In this document: positions 34,817 through 45,778 of the stretch, in pieces
Numbering within the stretch: the first letter of the stretch is position 1
Layout of the letters: every line of letters starts with the position of its first letter
Assembly: GCA_037157565.1 (NCBI GenBank)
Contig: JAZHRO010000039.1
Coordinates: 45,818,001 to 45,882,000, forward strand
Source of the DNA: Thalassia testudinum
Taxonomy: Eukaryota; Streptophyta; Magnoliopsida; Alismatales; Hydrocharitaceae
DNA: 64,000 bases
Direction of reading: 5' to 3'
The notes under the pieces: generated by a model
What the model was told of the DNA's origin: nothing
The model's input: only the letters and a program-made list of their open reading frames with translations
Databases searched by the model: none
Made by a program: the position numbers and the translations under genes

Positions 34817-37514
34817 TGTTAAAAATATCTTCATTGTAGTATTACCATGAAAAGAGATTATCAGTTTATTTCAATTTATTACTCGAAATTTAGAATATTC
34901 CGAGGTTGAACTCAGGGAGCAAACTTAATTCTAGAAGCATACAAATTCACTATTAACTATATACTACTTTAAAAAAATTAAAGAGAGAGAGTGAACAAAA
35001 AATCCTTCTCTTTTCTTTCTTTCTTCTCCTCTTCTCTCTTCCTTCTCTTTTTTCTCTGCCTCGCCTTATCTGCCCCTTGCTACAGTGCCCTTGCAGGTTC
35101 TTCTCTTGGTTTTTTCTTCTTCTCTTCTCTGCTCGACTTCCTTCCTCTTCTTCTTGCACTATGCCTTCTCCTTCTTCAGTTGGCTTCTCCCTCTTCATCT
35201 TCTGCTTTGTCTTTCCTTGACTTTTCCCTCTGCGAGTCTTCTTCTTCAGATCCTTCTTCTATTGTAGCTCTTGGCTGCTTCTCTTCTTCTTTTCTCTGCT
35301 GTGCTCCCTCCTCTTCCTTCTTCTTCAACTTCTGCTGCTCTGTGCGGCTAAGTGTCCTCAGCCGCTCCTCCTCCTTTTTTCTTCTCCTGCTTCCCTGCAC
35401 ATTACAAGGTTAGGCAAAACCTAACCCCTACCCGCCCCACGTCTCTCTCTCTCTATTTCTCTTTCAAAGGTTCGCTCCCAGAGCATTCGCGGGTATACGG
35501 GTTGGGTAACGCGCTCGGGACCAGGCCCACCGGCGTACGATGGTGGGCGAGGAGTGCTTGGTCGGGTAATCGGGTTCGGCCCAAACCCACGGGGCGTGAG
35601 CGCAGGCGAGGGTAGGTGCGAGCATGTGGCGCGCTACGTGCGTAAGCGAGGGACCTGACCCCTGTGTATCGAAGGCGATAAGCCCAATACACTTTTTCAA
35701 TTTATTCAGCTGTGGCGCTTCAAGGATTTCCGAGGTGGGACTAAACGTCCCACCCGCTTCTGTGTTCGCATTCGCAGGAGACTTGGCCCAATTGCCATAG
35801 CCTCGGTCGCCTGTTGAGCCAATTGCTTGGCTGTGTGAGTTCGCAATGCCAATTTGCTTCTCCTGGGACTCTGACACCTGGAGCGCACGACCTGGAGCTC
35901 GCGAGCAAGCTTCTTCATGCCTGCATCAATGGAAGAAGAGGGTCGAACCTGCACTTCATGAATACGGCCTCACAGCCTTATCAAACTACTTGGGGAGCTT
36001 CGCAGTGTTATGGTGAAGGTGAAACGGTGACTGACTGGCCATGGGGCGGCCTAGGTGTGCGTGCCTAGGTCGCTCTGTGGCCATGTTTGTGGGGTTGTTC
36101 GGTGGAGGTATGGAGTGTGTGTGGCGAGGTGGATGGGTGAGTGGAATGAAGGAAGCACCTTGCCAAAGGTCTGGCCAGAGGTGGAGAAGGTGGAGATGGA
36201 CAGTGGATGTCGAGGGGTTGAAACAACAAATTAATAGGGGGGAAATAAAAGAGAGAGTAAGAGAAACTTAGCTATGAGTCTAGCGTGAAGGGGGAGGTGC
36301 GGAAGTGGTGAGCGGCCGATGCTGCCGTCGCTGGAGACGAAGGTGCCAAGGAGAGAACGACGACGAGGAGAAGGGGTCGGAGAGTGCCTGCTGGTATGGC
36401 ATGGCGCTATAGAGGATGGTGAAGTTAACCCTGCCACTGATATGGTGGCAGGGCGACGAGAGAGGAGAGGAAAAGTCGCCGGAATCTTCTGGTTGTTGGC
36501 CAGAGTGAGGAGGGGACGAATCTAGGGGAGTTCCCTGGCCAAATCGAGCTTGTCGGAAACGGCAGCCCCTGCCGCTCCTTAAATAGGTGTTGGCGAGGAG
36601 GGAAACACGAGGAGGAGACGTGGGTAGGCCGCCGGAGATATGGCCGGAGAAGAGACCCATGCCTCTTGCGTGTTCACACGAGAGGTATGGGTGTCGGCAG
36701 GGCATGGGAGGGGGTCCATGAGAAAGAAGACAACACAAGGTACCCTCCTCTCGTTTCTAGGGTCGGTCCCCATACCCTGCGCAGCGCCATCCTCCGTGCA
36801 AAGTTGCCGAAGGCATGGGTTGCTGCTGCGGGTGGCAGAGGGACTAGTTTGAAAAGAACGAAGGGAAAGTTGAGGGGTTAAGTGCAAGGGTTCAAAAAGT
36901 TAAGGGTCAAAAGGTAATTCTTGAGGACCAATTTGTAAAGTAGGGTCGAGGCAAACTTTCCTTAGGTCCAAATTTTGAAATAACCCTAATTTTGACCTAA
37001 GGAATCCAATGGTGAAGTTGGATTTTAGGTTTGACCATGTTTAACCGATCAATTTGCATAAAAACTCAAATTAAGTCAAAAATTGGGTATGGTTCTCAAT
37101 ATAGGTCAAGATAGGTTCCAATGGCCAAATTGAAGGTTCTAAACCCTAGGGGATATTTTTTTATGAATTTTAGAGGGTTTAATTGATTTTTATCTTGCCT
37201 AAAACATCGTGAATTAGAGCGGATTTGTTTTAGGGTTACAGAATGTCACTTAATTCCTAGAAGCTGCTATAATCCTTTTCAGATCAAGTCATCCTACTTT
37301 TTCTCTTATTAAGCCCATTTGACCTATGTTTAGATCCTTAGGAATCCTGTTTGTGTACTGCATTAGTAAAATTACAGTTTTACCCCTTATGAATTGCTTT
37401 ATACTTAAATTTATAGTTCTCTGATTTAGGCTTTCCCTTAGGTTTTGTAGGAGCTTTTGTATACTTATTGAGGTCAAAATGTGCTAGTTAGGGTTCATGA
37501 TGAGGTTCTCATCA
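34817..37514 (-). mobile_element. Solo LTR D (Athila-like, reverse strand) inside solo LTR C
   Basis: Read backwards it begins TGATGAGAACCTCATCATG at 37514 and ends near TTTTTAACA at 34817, 2.70 kb long. It matches the Athila LTR design: TTGGATTCCTTAGGTCCAAAT-type blocks near its start, and a GAACTCAGGGAGCAAAC block near its end. Solo LTR C continues on both sides. I could not find a convincing duplication (GTTGG on the left, AAGGG on the right), so one edge may be altered. Confidence 0.7.
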
Positions 37515-39127
37515 AAGGGAGAATGGTGACATTGTGGGTTGAATTGAGGGATTGAAGGGAGAAAAGGAAGTGGAGGGAGATAGAAACCTAACTAACCTAA
37601 GCTAACGGGAGGAAACGGGAGGAAGAGCGCTAGGTATGGTGTGGCAGGCATCAGAGAAAGAAGGACTCCATTGAGGGAGAATGGCGGGGAAGACGGTGGA
37701 AGGCGGTGCTTGCTGGTATTGCGAGACACGGAGGAGCTTGAGGAAGAAGAACCTGGCGACTATAGTCTGTGGCGATCGACGAAGAAGGTGGACGGAGAAG
37801 CTTGCCGATGCTTACGGAGAGTTTGGCCAAAGAGAGGAGAAGAGGGTGGAATCCAGTCCAAAACCAAGCTAAAAAACACGGCCTTGCATCAGGGGATCTT
37901 TTATAGGCCTCAGAGGGGCATTCCAAGCTTGGAAACCAAGCTTGGAAGCTCGGAGATTTCATGCATGTCGGATACCAACATCTTCCATGCATTCGCATGG
38001 GAGATTGGGAAGGAAATATTAATCATGGCCAGTCTTATTTGGAAGAGAATTCCTCAAGGAATCTCCAGTTCAATTTTGGGATTGTTTGATTGAGAATCGA
38101 GAGAGAAATCCTCGCTCGAATCTCAACGGTGGAGCTTCTATTCACACCAATGGCAGCAGGAACCTATTTGCAAAGACGATGAGAAAATTAGGGACTTGTT
38201 CACGAGAATTTCAAAAGCTAGGGGCTGGTGTGAGATAGAAAAGAGTCTGACTTGACTAAAATGTAAACTAGGTCAAGATGATCTCTAATTGGGTCCAAAT
38301 TTTGGTACAAACGTAATTTGAACCTAAGAAATCTGATGGTGAAGTCAGATTTTGGTTTTGACCAAATTTAACTGGGTAATTTACGTAGAAACCTAAATTA
38401 GGGCAACTTCTTGTCTGAGACTCTATTTTAGGTCAAAATGGGTTCCATTGGTCAAATCAAGGATATCAAACCTTATAGAATATTTTTATATGATTTTTAG
38501 AAGGTTTTGATGGAATTTATCCTGACCAGAATCTCTATTATTTAAGTGGGTCTGAAATTAGGGTTTCGGGTGCTGTTTTGACTATCGAAGTACCCGAAAA
38601 CCCGTTTCTATCTGCACGGACCCTCTTATTAGATATCAGTGAACATTTGACCTTTAGTTAACCCCTGGGAAACCCCGTGATTATTCTACATTCATGATCT
38701 CTTGTTAAAACTGCAGATTTAACTCTGATTTAATGCACTCTTCTCAGAATGGATATATAGTGAATTATGACTCTCTGGTGGTTATGTAGGAGTAGTTATC
38801 AACTGATTCTGACTAATTAAAGCTAGTTATGGCTAATGATGACGTTATCATCAAATATACATGGGCTTCTTTTGGTTTTATTCAAACCTATTATCTCAAC
38901 TTTCTGAAGATTCTTGGATATAGAAAATTATCAAACAAAGACCTTTACATAAGCAAAGTAAACATAAATCAATCAGTTAGGACCCACATATTAATTGAAA
39001 TCAAAAGGTTAACCTAAAGAAGGACACAATTGTGGTAAGGCACTGGATAACATACAGGTGGAATGTAATTCACCAAATTCATGAACAAGCCAAAATTCCA
39101 TAAAAGTGGATTTAATAATTACTATAC

Positions 39128-39175
39128 CACAGCTCTAAGGCCAGCAGCTATTGTTCCAACTCCCCCATGATGCAC
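39128..39175 (-). pseudogene. Captured UGT80 exon with the HHGG donor-binding motif
   Basis: On the minus strand, CCTAG is followed by 16 codons reading VHHGGVGTIAAGLRAV, then a GTATAG splice-donor-like site. Plant sterol glucosyltransferases have VVHHGGAGTTAAGLRAG at the UDP-sugar site. The match in sequence and exon borders is strong. Here Ala and Thr became Val and Ile. The next family exon (PTTIVPFFGDQPFWG region) is absent from the reconstructed intron of about 550 bp, so it was lost before or at capture. The last exon is at 8140-8310, same strand and correct order. Confidence 0.75.
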
Positions 39176-40054
39176 CTAGGAATATAGGAAGTGAGGTATA
39201 TCTCACTCAGAGAATGCCAAGGAAAGCTATATCGATAGATAGGAACATGAATTTGACATGTTGACTAAAAAAAAGTTAGTTTATGTTGACAAGCATATTA
39301 TTTTTCCTTAATAAACCAGCGATACATAAAAAAGGGAAAAAAATCTCTTTAGCAAGAATGTGCCATGAAATGCACAATTTGTTGTACAACTTAGTAAATT
39401 CAGCATGTATTATATATCCAATCATAGTAATGGAGCAACGATTATAACCAAATGCAATCATGGAAAGCAACAATCAGAGCTTTGGCTTAATAACCTGCTA
39501 AGCTACCACCAGAACACCCAAAAAAGGTATTCTTTTTGCTGTACAATACAACAAAAAAGGTTCCCCTGCACCTAAGAACAGGAAACCATCTCATATGGGA
39601 AATACAAATTGTTAATAGTTCATTCAGGAATGAAGATCTTAATTCTACTAAGGACTCCATGAGCTTGCAAGCTTTCCCCAAGGGTACTTATACCAAGGCT
39701 GCCTAAGTTATTCTCACAAATGATGGTGTACAGTTTCATCAAAACTCTATTTTCTATTTTTTTTTCAAGAAGCAAAACTTTATTTTGAATTATCATTTTT
39801 TAGCTCTCTCTTTCTCCATACAGGTTGCCTACCATAATGAATTGCTCATGCAACATAATTTATGAGTCACGGGAAGCATAAAATGATTTAGAAAGCAAAA
39901 ATCCGCTATCCAATATGTAAGGCATGTGTTGTTTCAAAAACAAAATATGTAAGACATGTGAATTGATGTACCCGTTTAAAAGTTGAAAGGATTTGCATGC
40001 AATATGGCTTGCATCACGAATATGAGGTAAATTTATATTAGTACCAAGAATTAC

Positions 40055-40155
40055 AAATAGGCAAACAAACAAGTCCCACAAATTTATTCGTCACATCAGA
40101 GAAGCAGCCTTTTTAATTTGATCATCCGCTGCTCAAGGTGTAACAGAATCAACAT
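40055..40155 (-). pseudogene. Captured KU70 exon (third fragment)
   Basis: The minus-strand exon after GTAG reads VDSVTP, a stop, AADDQIKKAASLM, a stop, then RINLWDLFVCLF and a GTAATT donor. It matches the plant Ku70 region (PRASDDQ(L/I)KKA..LMRR..L.DFSVCQF). Both stops are TGA where the family has Arg, as expected for CGA-to-TGA deamination. The next Ku70 exon was not found. Confidence 0.75.
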
Positions 40156-40244
40156 CTACGTGACTCTTGATTGCATAGTTACTTTAGTATTTGATTGGAA
40201 GAAGAACGCATTAAATTAACTAGAGTAGTAGTTATATTTGTTAC

Positions 40245-40337
40245 CACCTCAGCATGTTTAATATCATCTGAATAAGGAAGATAGATCATATGCATTTCTG
40301 GAGGCTCAATCTATCCACTTGGAGTTCCAATCTCATC
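40245..40337 (-). pseudogene. Captured KU70 exon (second fragment)
   Basis: Thirty-one codons on the minus strand start DEIGTPSG, then a TAG stop, then IEPPEMHMIYLPYSDDI. Plant Ku70 has DEI...GGQ(I/V)EPPGMHMIYLPY(S/A)(D/N)DIR, so the stop replaces a Gln (CAG to TAG). The exon begins after AG and ends before GTAAC. Its start follows in phase from the exon at 40468-40528. Ku70 binds DNA ends in non-homologous end joining. Confidence 0.85.
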
Positions 40338-40467
40338 CTTGTATGATCACCATACATGTCAGTGTAGCTTTCAAAACTATCAACTACTGCTACTGAAATA
40401 ATGTAAGAGAAATGTTCTGCATGGTATGCCAACTATTCATAAATGAATAGGAAAAGGGGATCCTTAC

Positions 40468-40528
40468 CTGTGCAACCAGAGCAACTACTCTAAGGTTAGC
40501 ATGACCGCCAAGAAAGGCAATAGCAAAC
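40468..40528 (-). pseudogene. Captured KU70 exon (first fragment)
   Basis: A 61-base minus-strand exon lies between ATAG and GTAAGG. It reads FAIAFLGGHANLRVVALVAQ. Plant Ku70 has a RFA(V/L)AFYG......LVALVAQ segment directly before DEI, exactly where this exon meets the next one. No stop occurs. Earlier Ku70 exons were not recognised upstream (40529-41480). Confidence 0.75.
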
Positions 40529-41410
40529 CTATACATATTTGATAAAGTGAAAGAATGGAACTGATGCCAACTTGAGCAACATATAAAAACAGAAGAAACT
40601 TAGATTCCATCTTTTTCAAACAAGATTCAAGATAAAGAAGCAACGAAATTCGACATTTATTTCTGGTTTTACTACTAAAAATGCAAACATTTCTACTTTA
40701 TTGTTAGAAATGCAAACATTTTTGCCAATAATTACTACTAAGAGAAACCATTCAATATATCGTATGTCTACAGAACACCAAATACGAATTTATCATTTGA
40801 GCACTCTTATTTTCACTAGATGTTTTCTCTTTTTCTTGTTGAGGGTGCAACTTAACTGGCTACAAATGTATCTAACGATAGGGATAGGCAATGATATCTA
40901 GCAGCTTAATGGTGATGGAATCCTACTTTAGAACAAGAGTCATAATCAAGCTAGCAAGTAAATCATTCCAATCGAAAATAGTTGACGTGCAATAATCAGA
41001 TTTGCACATCATAGCAAAGAAAGGAGAAACATAAGATCTCCTTAATCAGACTTTTTTATAAATATCAAGTAGCTATCCACGTAAAGGGGAAACATAAGAC
41101 AACTTTTGTCATTAGTTATGTGTTTCACATCGTACTTGTATAATCCTGCACCCCCCTTCCTCCCCCAACACATAAGACCCTCCTTTGTTAAGGAAATAAT
41201 GATGATTTGATAAGCAATCTTCATGGTAGAAATCAACTATATATACATATGATGTTACTTCATTGCTTTGTAAGGACTATCTAATATACAAAGAAAGCAA
41301 ATCTCTTGCACCTTCTCTTACTTAATAAGTAGAGAGAACTTACGGCACATAACCACTAAAAACTTAAATACAATCAACATGGGTAAAATGAATTGATCAA
41401 AAACACAAAA

Positions 41411-41436
41411 ATTAATAATAATAATAATAATAATAA
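41411..41436. repeat. TAA microsatellite
   Basis: About eight AAT/TAA units in a row inside the CACTA body. Confidence 0.9.
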
Positions 41437-41529
41437 AGAGATCAAACAATGCAATTCTTATTAAGATTTGCCAAGCTAGAGTTGTCAGGGGCATCTGATG
41501 GGGGAGAGAGATACAAGATCTGGGAGCCA

Positions 41530-41925
41530 AAATCCTTCAAGGAGGCGATTGCAGCCCCTTAAAGGAGGGGGAAGGCGGCAGGAGGAGGAGAGGAGGAAGG
41601 GGGGACGAGGAGGAGGTAGGGGATGGGGAGGAGGATGCCACAGTAGGAGGAGGAGGGCGAAGAGGAGGGCAGGGACAGGGACGGGGACGAGGAGGACGAG
41701 GCTAGGGAGGAGCTGTTGGAGGACGACAAGGAGGAGGAAGAGGAGAGGGGTGAGGAGGAGGAAGAAGATGATGAGGAGGAGGAGGGCAGCGAGGAGGAGG
41801 GCATGCTGGCAGGTGGGAGGCAGGGAGGAGGAAGAGGAGGGGGCGTGGAGGAAGAGGAGGAGGAGGAGGATGGCGGCAAAGAGGAGTTACCTGAGGAGGG
41901 GGAAGACGAGCGGTGATCGACAACG
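41530..41925. repeat. GGA/GAG-rich low-complexity tract
   Basis: Nearly 400 bases made of GGAGGA, GAGGAC and GGGGAG units. It is open in several frames and gives Glu-rich peptides on the plus strand and Ser-rich peptides on the minus strand, both expected from composition. It may be the degenerate first exon or promoter of a captured gene, or a simple repeat. I see no domain. Confidence 0.7.
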
Positions 41926-42149
41926 ATGACCGACGATCGAGGAGGGGCGACATCAGAGGGCTCTACAAGATGAAATGGGTTGTGCAAAATGTGGGGGAGG
42001 AGAGGGCTCTACGTGGGTCTAGATGGACCAACATTTGTCGTCGATTATGTTAGAAAGCAACAATAAATGTTTAAATTAATTCCAAACTCTCACCCAAATT
42101 TTGATGACTTCCATGAGTAAATTTTATCTGCATTTTTTTCATCACTTTT

Positions 42150-42326
42150 TAGAATAAATGACAACAAATATTTATTACATATTATTTTTTTCAAGGGATG
42201 GAGGGGGTTAGTTTTAATGATGTATTCACCGTCGCTTATATAAATAAGCAACGGCAAAAATATTTCACCGTCGCGTGAAAAACTGACGGCAACTAACCAA
42301 CAGTAAAATAACTTTTTCTGGTAGTG
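42150..42326 (-). repeat. CACTA terminus and right subterminal repeats
   Basis: Read on the minus strand from 42326: CACTACCAGAAAAAG, then GCCGTCAG, CGCGACGG, GCCGTTGC and AAGCGACGG within about 110 bp. These repeat in both directions. TAA follows on the plus strand and would be the 3-bp duplication. Confidence 0.8.
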
Positions 42327-42895
42327 TAAAGAGACTAACTTAGGCTTAGCCTAATAACGATTCACAATGTCAACTCAATAGGCAACTAAGTTGAGTCCCA
42401 GCTAGAATTCAAGCTCAATAATACTATCAAACAAAGCTTGAATAGAGTTGGCTTAACTATATGATAGATTAAGGATGTAGGCATACATTCTTTATAAATA
42501 TATAATACATAGAATGAATAATACATAACATCTAATGGTCCTACCTAAACATATATGATTTCCCATTAACCTTACCCCAAATCTTCCCCCACAACACCTA
42601 CCAATATTCTCGCACTTCTCAACTTTCATTGTCATGGCTATACAATTTTATTCAAGTAAGGACAATGATTCTCTACCTTATCTATTTTATCATCTTTATA
42701 TGTTGTACCTTTTCTTTTCATTATGACTTAGAATTAAATAGATGATATTTTTTTTCTACATTTAATCATTGGCATCATAAATTTTACCAATTTACATTGA
42801 GTTTATCCAACCAGATGTAAATTGAATGGTTCTTTCAAATTTCCATTAAAAACATATCTAACAAGTTACTAATATTCATTTTTGTCAATTGTACT
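42327..42895. other. AT-rich spacer between CACTA and Tekay elements
   Basis: There is no coding frame, repeat or regulatory site I can support. It is about 70 percent A+T and mostly short poly-T and poly-A runs. Confidence 0.6.
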
Positions 42896-43100
42896 TGTAT
42901 AAAGATCCATTCTGTTTTGAGCCTTTTAAGACGTCTGGACTGTCAGTCAAACGTCTGGTCAAATGTCTGGACCCCTTCCCAGACGTTTGGAAATTGAAAA
43001 ATCTGTACATAGGGTCAGTTCTGCACGCTGTCTACACGCAAATGCTTTCCTTCTCTCTCTTCTCCTTCTCTCTTCCCTCACCGAACCCTAGCTACTGCCT

Positions 43101-43109
43101 TATATATAG
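43101..43109 (+). promoter_or_regulatory. TATA box of the 5' LTR
   Basis: TATATATAG sits after ACCCTAGCTACTGCCT and before a C/T-rich leader, as in many LTR promoters. The same box is at 50809-50817 in the 3' LTR. Confidence 0.7.
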
Positions 43110-44666
43110 CCCCTCTTCCACCCTTCCTCTCTTCTCCACTCCACCACCACCACCTTCCTTCTTCCTCTCCACTGCAGTGAGAGGGACGAGTGCGAGAGAG
43201 GACGCGAGAGCGAGGAGCGAGGAGGAGAGGCGGCATGAAGAGAAAAGGAGGAGCTTGAGTTCGTGAGCTCGTAGGAGCTCGTTGGAGGACGCACGGTCGG
43301 AGCAGCGCGTGCGGAAGGAGTGTCGCCAAACATCCCCGACACTCTGCTATAGCCGGAGCTACAGACGAGGAGGAGAGGCCGCAGCTGCACGCAGTGAGAG
43401 GAGCTGAAGGTCGGTCTGGTTCTGGGTTTTTCCCAGAATCAGACGTCTGGCATGTCGTCAAGACGACGGGTTGGATGTCTAGTGATGACACTGAACGTCT
43501 AAAAGCAGAGCTTCGTGAAGGTACGTTCCTCTTGCGGTTACAGCCATGCAGGCCGCACAGTAGCGTCGATCTGTGTAGCTAAAAGAGGAAGATTTTATCT
43601 GCCACACGCAAGGATAGCTTTGGGAAGGCACGGGGCATGCCCTCCCATGTGTTTCGGACGTCTGGACAGCTTACCAGACGATCGGAAGCACTCCCAGACG
43701 ACTGGAGGAGAGGTCGAACGTCTGGAGCTGGGTCCAGACGGTCAAGTAGGGGTTCTGGATGTCTGAAGTCGACGCAAGAACGTGAGGTGAGACCCTGGTG
43801 ACTTTTAAGACATCTGGACCATGTGCCAGACGTTTGATTTAGGTCTACAGTCCTGTTTTTGACCTGTTTAGGATCCGTTTGAGGTCCATTTTACGCAAAC
43901 GAGATATCTTTGGTTTCCTTGTGAGTTCTTCTACATGTTAGAAATCCTTTTATACTATTCTGAACGTTCCATAGTGGTATTTTCATTGGTATAGGATTTC
44001 TATCTGTTGCGTATTCGGGACCTACAGAGGTACGTAAGCCTGCCATTCGAGCCCCCAGTACTCCCAGATTGTCTGGTAGAGTGGTTTCCCCTGTTTTAAT
44101 TATAAATCATAACTGTATATGTGAAATTGGATAACTAGAAACCTAGGATGCGGCATGAATCCTAGGACGAGAAGTAGTTGCACTGTTTGTATGCGTGTTT
44201 GAGATTGTAGTCATAAATGAATGAATAGAAATGTAAATAACTGCCTGTTAATAAATACGAGCTGCCTGTGAAATATGAAATGCTTGTGCTAGTTAAACAG
44301 TTACCTGTGACATTACTTGTTGTATATGTTAAATGATGGAAATACGAGCTGCATGTGTATAATATGATAATGGAAATGTGAATAATGAAACCTGATATGG
44401 AACAACATGGTGAATACGAGTATAAACTCTACGGAGAATTAGGAGAAGAAATCCTGCGGGTAAATGGAATGGATCTGGAAATGTACGTGGGAAGTGTGCC
44501 GGCCCTTGATTACGCGGTACAAAGGAGAGCGACTGTCCCCTGTTTAGTGTAGAGCGAAGCTAGCTGCCCTTGGGCTGGGACTCGAGGTTAGGATTAGCCA
44601 CTCTACACCGACTTCTATTAGCCCTCGCGTACACTGTACCGGAGAGAGCTACTAGTGTAGGGAGAG

Positions 44667-44743
44667 AGCTAGCCACCCTACGGGCCCGGGGTTCAGCTAG
44701 CCACCCTACAGATCCGGGGTTCAGCTAGCCACCCTACATCGAC
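44667..44743 (+). repeat. 28-bp tandem units in the 5' LTR
   Basis: Units starting AGCTAGCCACCCTAC begin at 44667, 44695 and 44723. The 3' LTR has two units at the matching place (about 52378-52430), so one unit was gained or lost after insertion. Confidence 0.8.
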
Positions 44744-45598
44744 TTGTTAGGCCCACTGGGCAAACCGAGGTAGTCAGACGAGGGTGCGCGGACTGTGGAG
44801 GGGCGAGACCCTTGTTACTGAGAGGGCTAAGTCCTATACTATTCCGTGTGGTACTTTAGGCATACCCGCTAGCGAAAACGACTGACCGCGTGCTAGTGTG
44901 GGATAGCTACCCATGCATTTATTGCACGTGCCGTAGTCACCGCTACGTCTGTCCATGACCTCGGGGTAGTTGACTAACTGTAGGATCACCACGGGGGACT
45001 CTCCCGGTCAGGAGAGCATCACGTACGCCTTCTACTCTTCGGAAAATACTACAATCAAGATAGTTCCCATAAGGAACATTCGAGATCAAGAAAGAGATCT
45101 GAAAGTAAACCAATGGGTAAAAGGAAATGACAAGTAAAATAAAATAATTGGAAAAGATAATTTACCTGTTAGCCTTTACTGCCTTAGTTAGCTAGTTACC
45201 ACTCTACTCAACGTTCGCTGACTCCGTTTACTCATAACCCTTTTCAAGTCTAGGAGTTGAGCAGCCCGAGTCACCAACGGCAGAGGGTGCTGGGCCCAAT
45301 CGAACCCAGCAATAATTCCTGTTTTTGTTGTACTTCCTTTTGCTAATGAGTTTAGACTGTTGTTACTATTTCTATTATGTACTTTGTTCTACTTTACTAT
45401 TGTGGTGGTGATATGTACTATTAGTAGCTTCTATTTCCTTTACTGCTTGCACTCTTTTATTGTTAGTTACTTAGCATAGTGAATGTGGTTTACTTTCCTG
45501 CTTTTTGGTTATTTCTTGTTGGACGACTGGGTCTTGGGATTAGTTAAGTTGAGCCGGTCTCGGGTCCTGTAGGGATTCGAGAACCGGGTCGTAACAGA

Positions 45599-45610
45599 TG
45601 GTATCAGAGC
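45599..45610 (+). promoter_or_regulatory. Primer-binding site, tRNA-iMet type
   Basis: TGGTATCAGAGC, two bases after the LTR, is the standard plant retrotransposon site that pairs with initiator tRNA-Met. Confidence 0.95.
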
Positions 45611-45778
45611 AAGGTCGTCTCGAGAAATGAACCAACTAACTTGAGAATAACCAATTCACGTGCATGGAACTAGAGTAACCACCACAACATACCGCTTGAC
45701 ATCTGTTCTGAGTTCTTTTGCTGAAGTAAGTTAAAGTTTATTTCTTTTTGTTCTGTCTGTCGCATCTCCTTCCAGGAG

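Larger units (their letters stand above)
8583..38853 (-). mobile_element. Solo LTR C (Athila type, reverse strand), split by later insertions
   Basis: The two outer edges are flanked by perfect AATAT duplications (8578-8582 and 38854-38858). The right edge read backwards begins TGATGATAACGTCATCAT and continues like the Athila LTR start at 9448 (TGATGAGAGCCTCATCAT). The left 130 bp (8583-8712) matches the reverse complement of the Athila LTR end, including a TTTATAACT block. Removing inserts A (8718-33555) and D (34817-37514) leaves about 2.73 kb, the length of the 2.74-kb Athila LTR. No internal domain survives, so it is a solo LTR. It sits in the intron of the captured UGT80 fragment. Confidence 0.85.
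7215..42326 (-). mobile_element. CACTA (En/Spm-type) DNA transposon, heavily expanded by nested insertions
   Basis: The right edge, read on the minus strand, starts CACTACCAGAAAAAG, a typical CACTA terminus. It is followed by repeated CCGTCGC/GCGACGG subterminal motifs (42150-42326). The same kinds of motif (GTCGTCG, AAGTGACGGTAAAAATA, ACCGTCGG) crowd 7250-7700, which should be the opposite end. The exact left terminus and a matching 3-bp duplication were not found, so 7215 is approximate; TAA follows the right end. With all nested LTR DNA removed, roughly 5 kb of CACTA DNA remains (7215-8582 and 38854-42326). No transposase is seen. It carries minus-strand fragments of KU70 and a sterol glucosyltransferase, so it is a gene-capturing, non-autonomous element. 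Confidence 0.65.
42896..45596 (+). repeat. 5' LTR of the Tekay element
   Basis: It starts TGTATAAAGATCC and ends GGGTCGTAACA. It has GACGTC pairs near the start (42930-42990) and after the promoter (43440-43770), a CT-rich promoter zone, and long GC-rich blocks. It matches 50618-53308 and, more distantly, 1230-3868. It carries a two-base TA insertion at the start relative to the 3' LTR. Confidence 0.92.

Noticed and set aside
36041..37120. Gly/Arg-rich and Pro/Ser-rich frames around 36-37 kb
   Set aside because: They are in the GC-rich middle of reverse-strand solo LTR D and mirror the composition of the Athila LTR on the other strand.
41498..41987. Ser-rich (minus) and Glu/Arg-rich (plus) frames of about 140 codons
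   Set aside because: A GGA-type simple repeat produces them. No start context or domain supports a gene.
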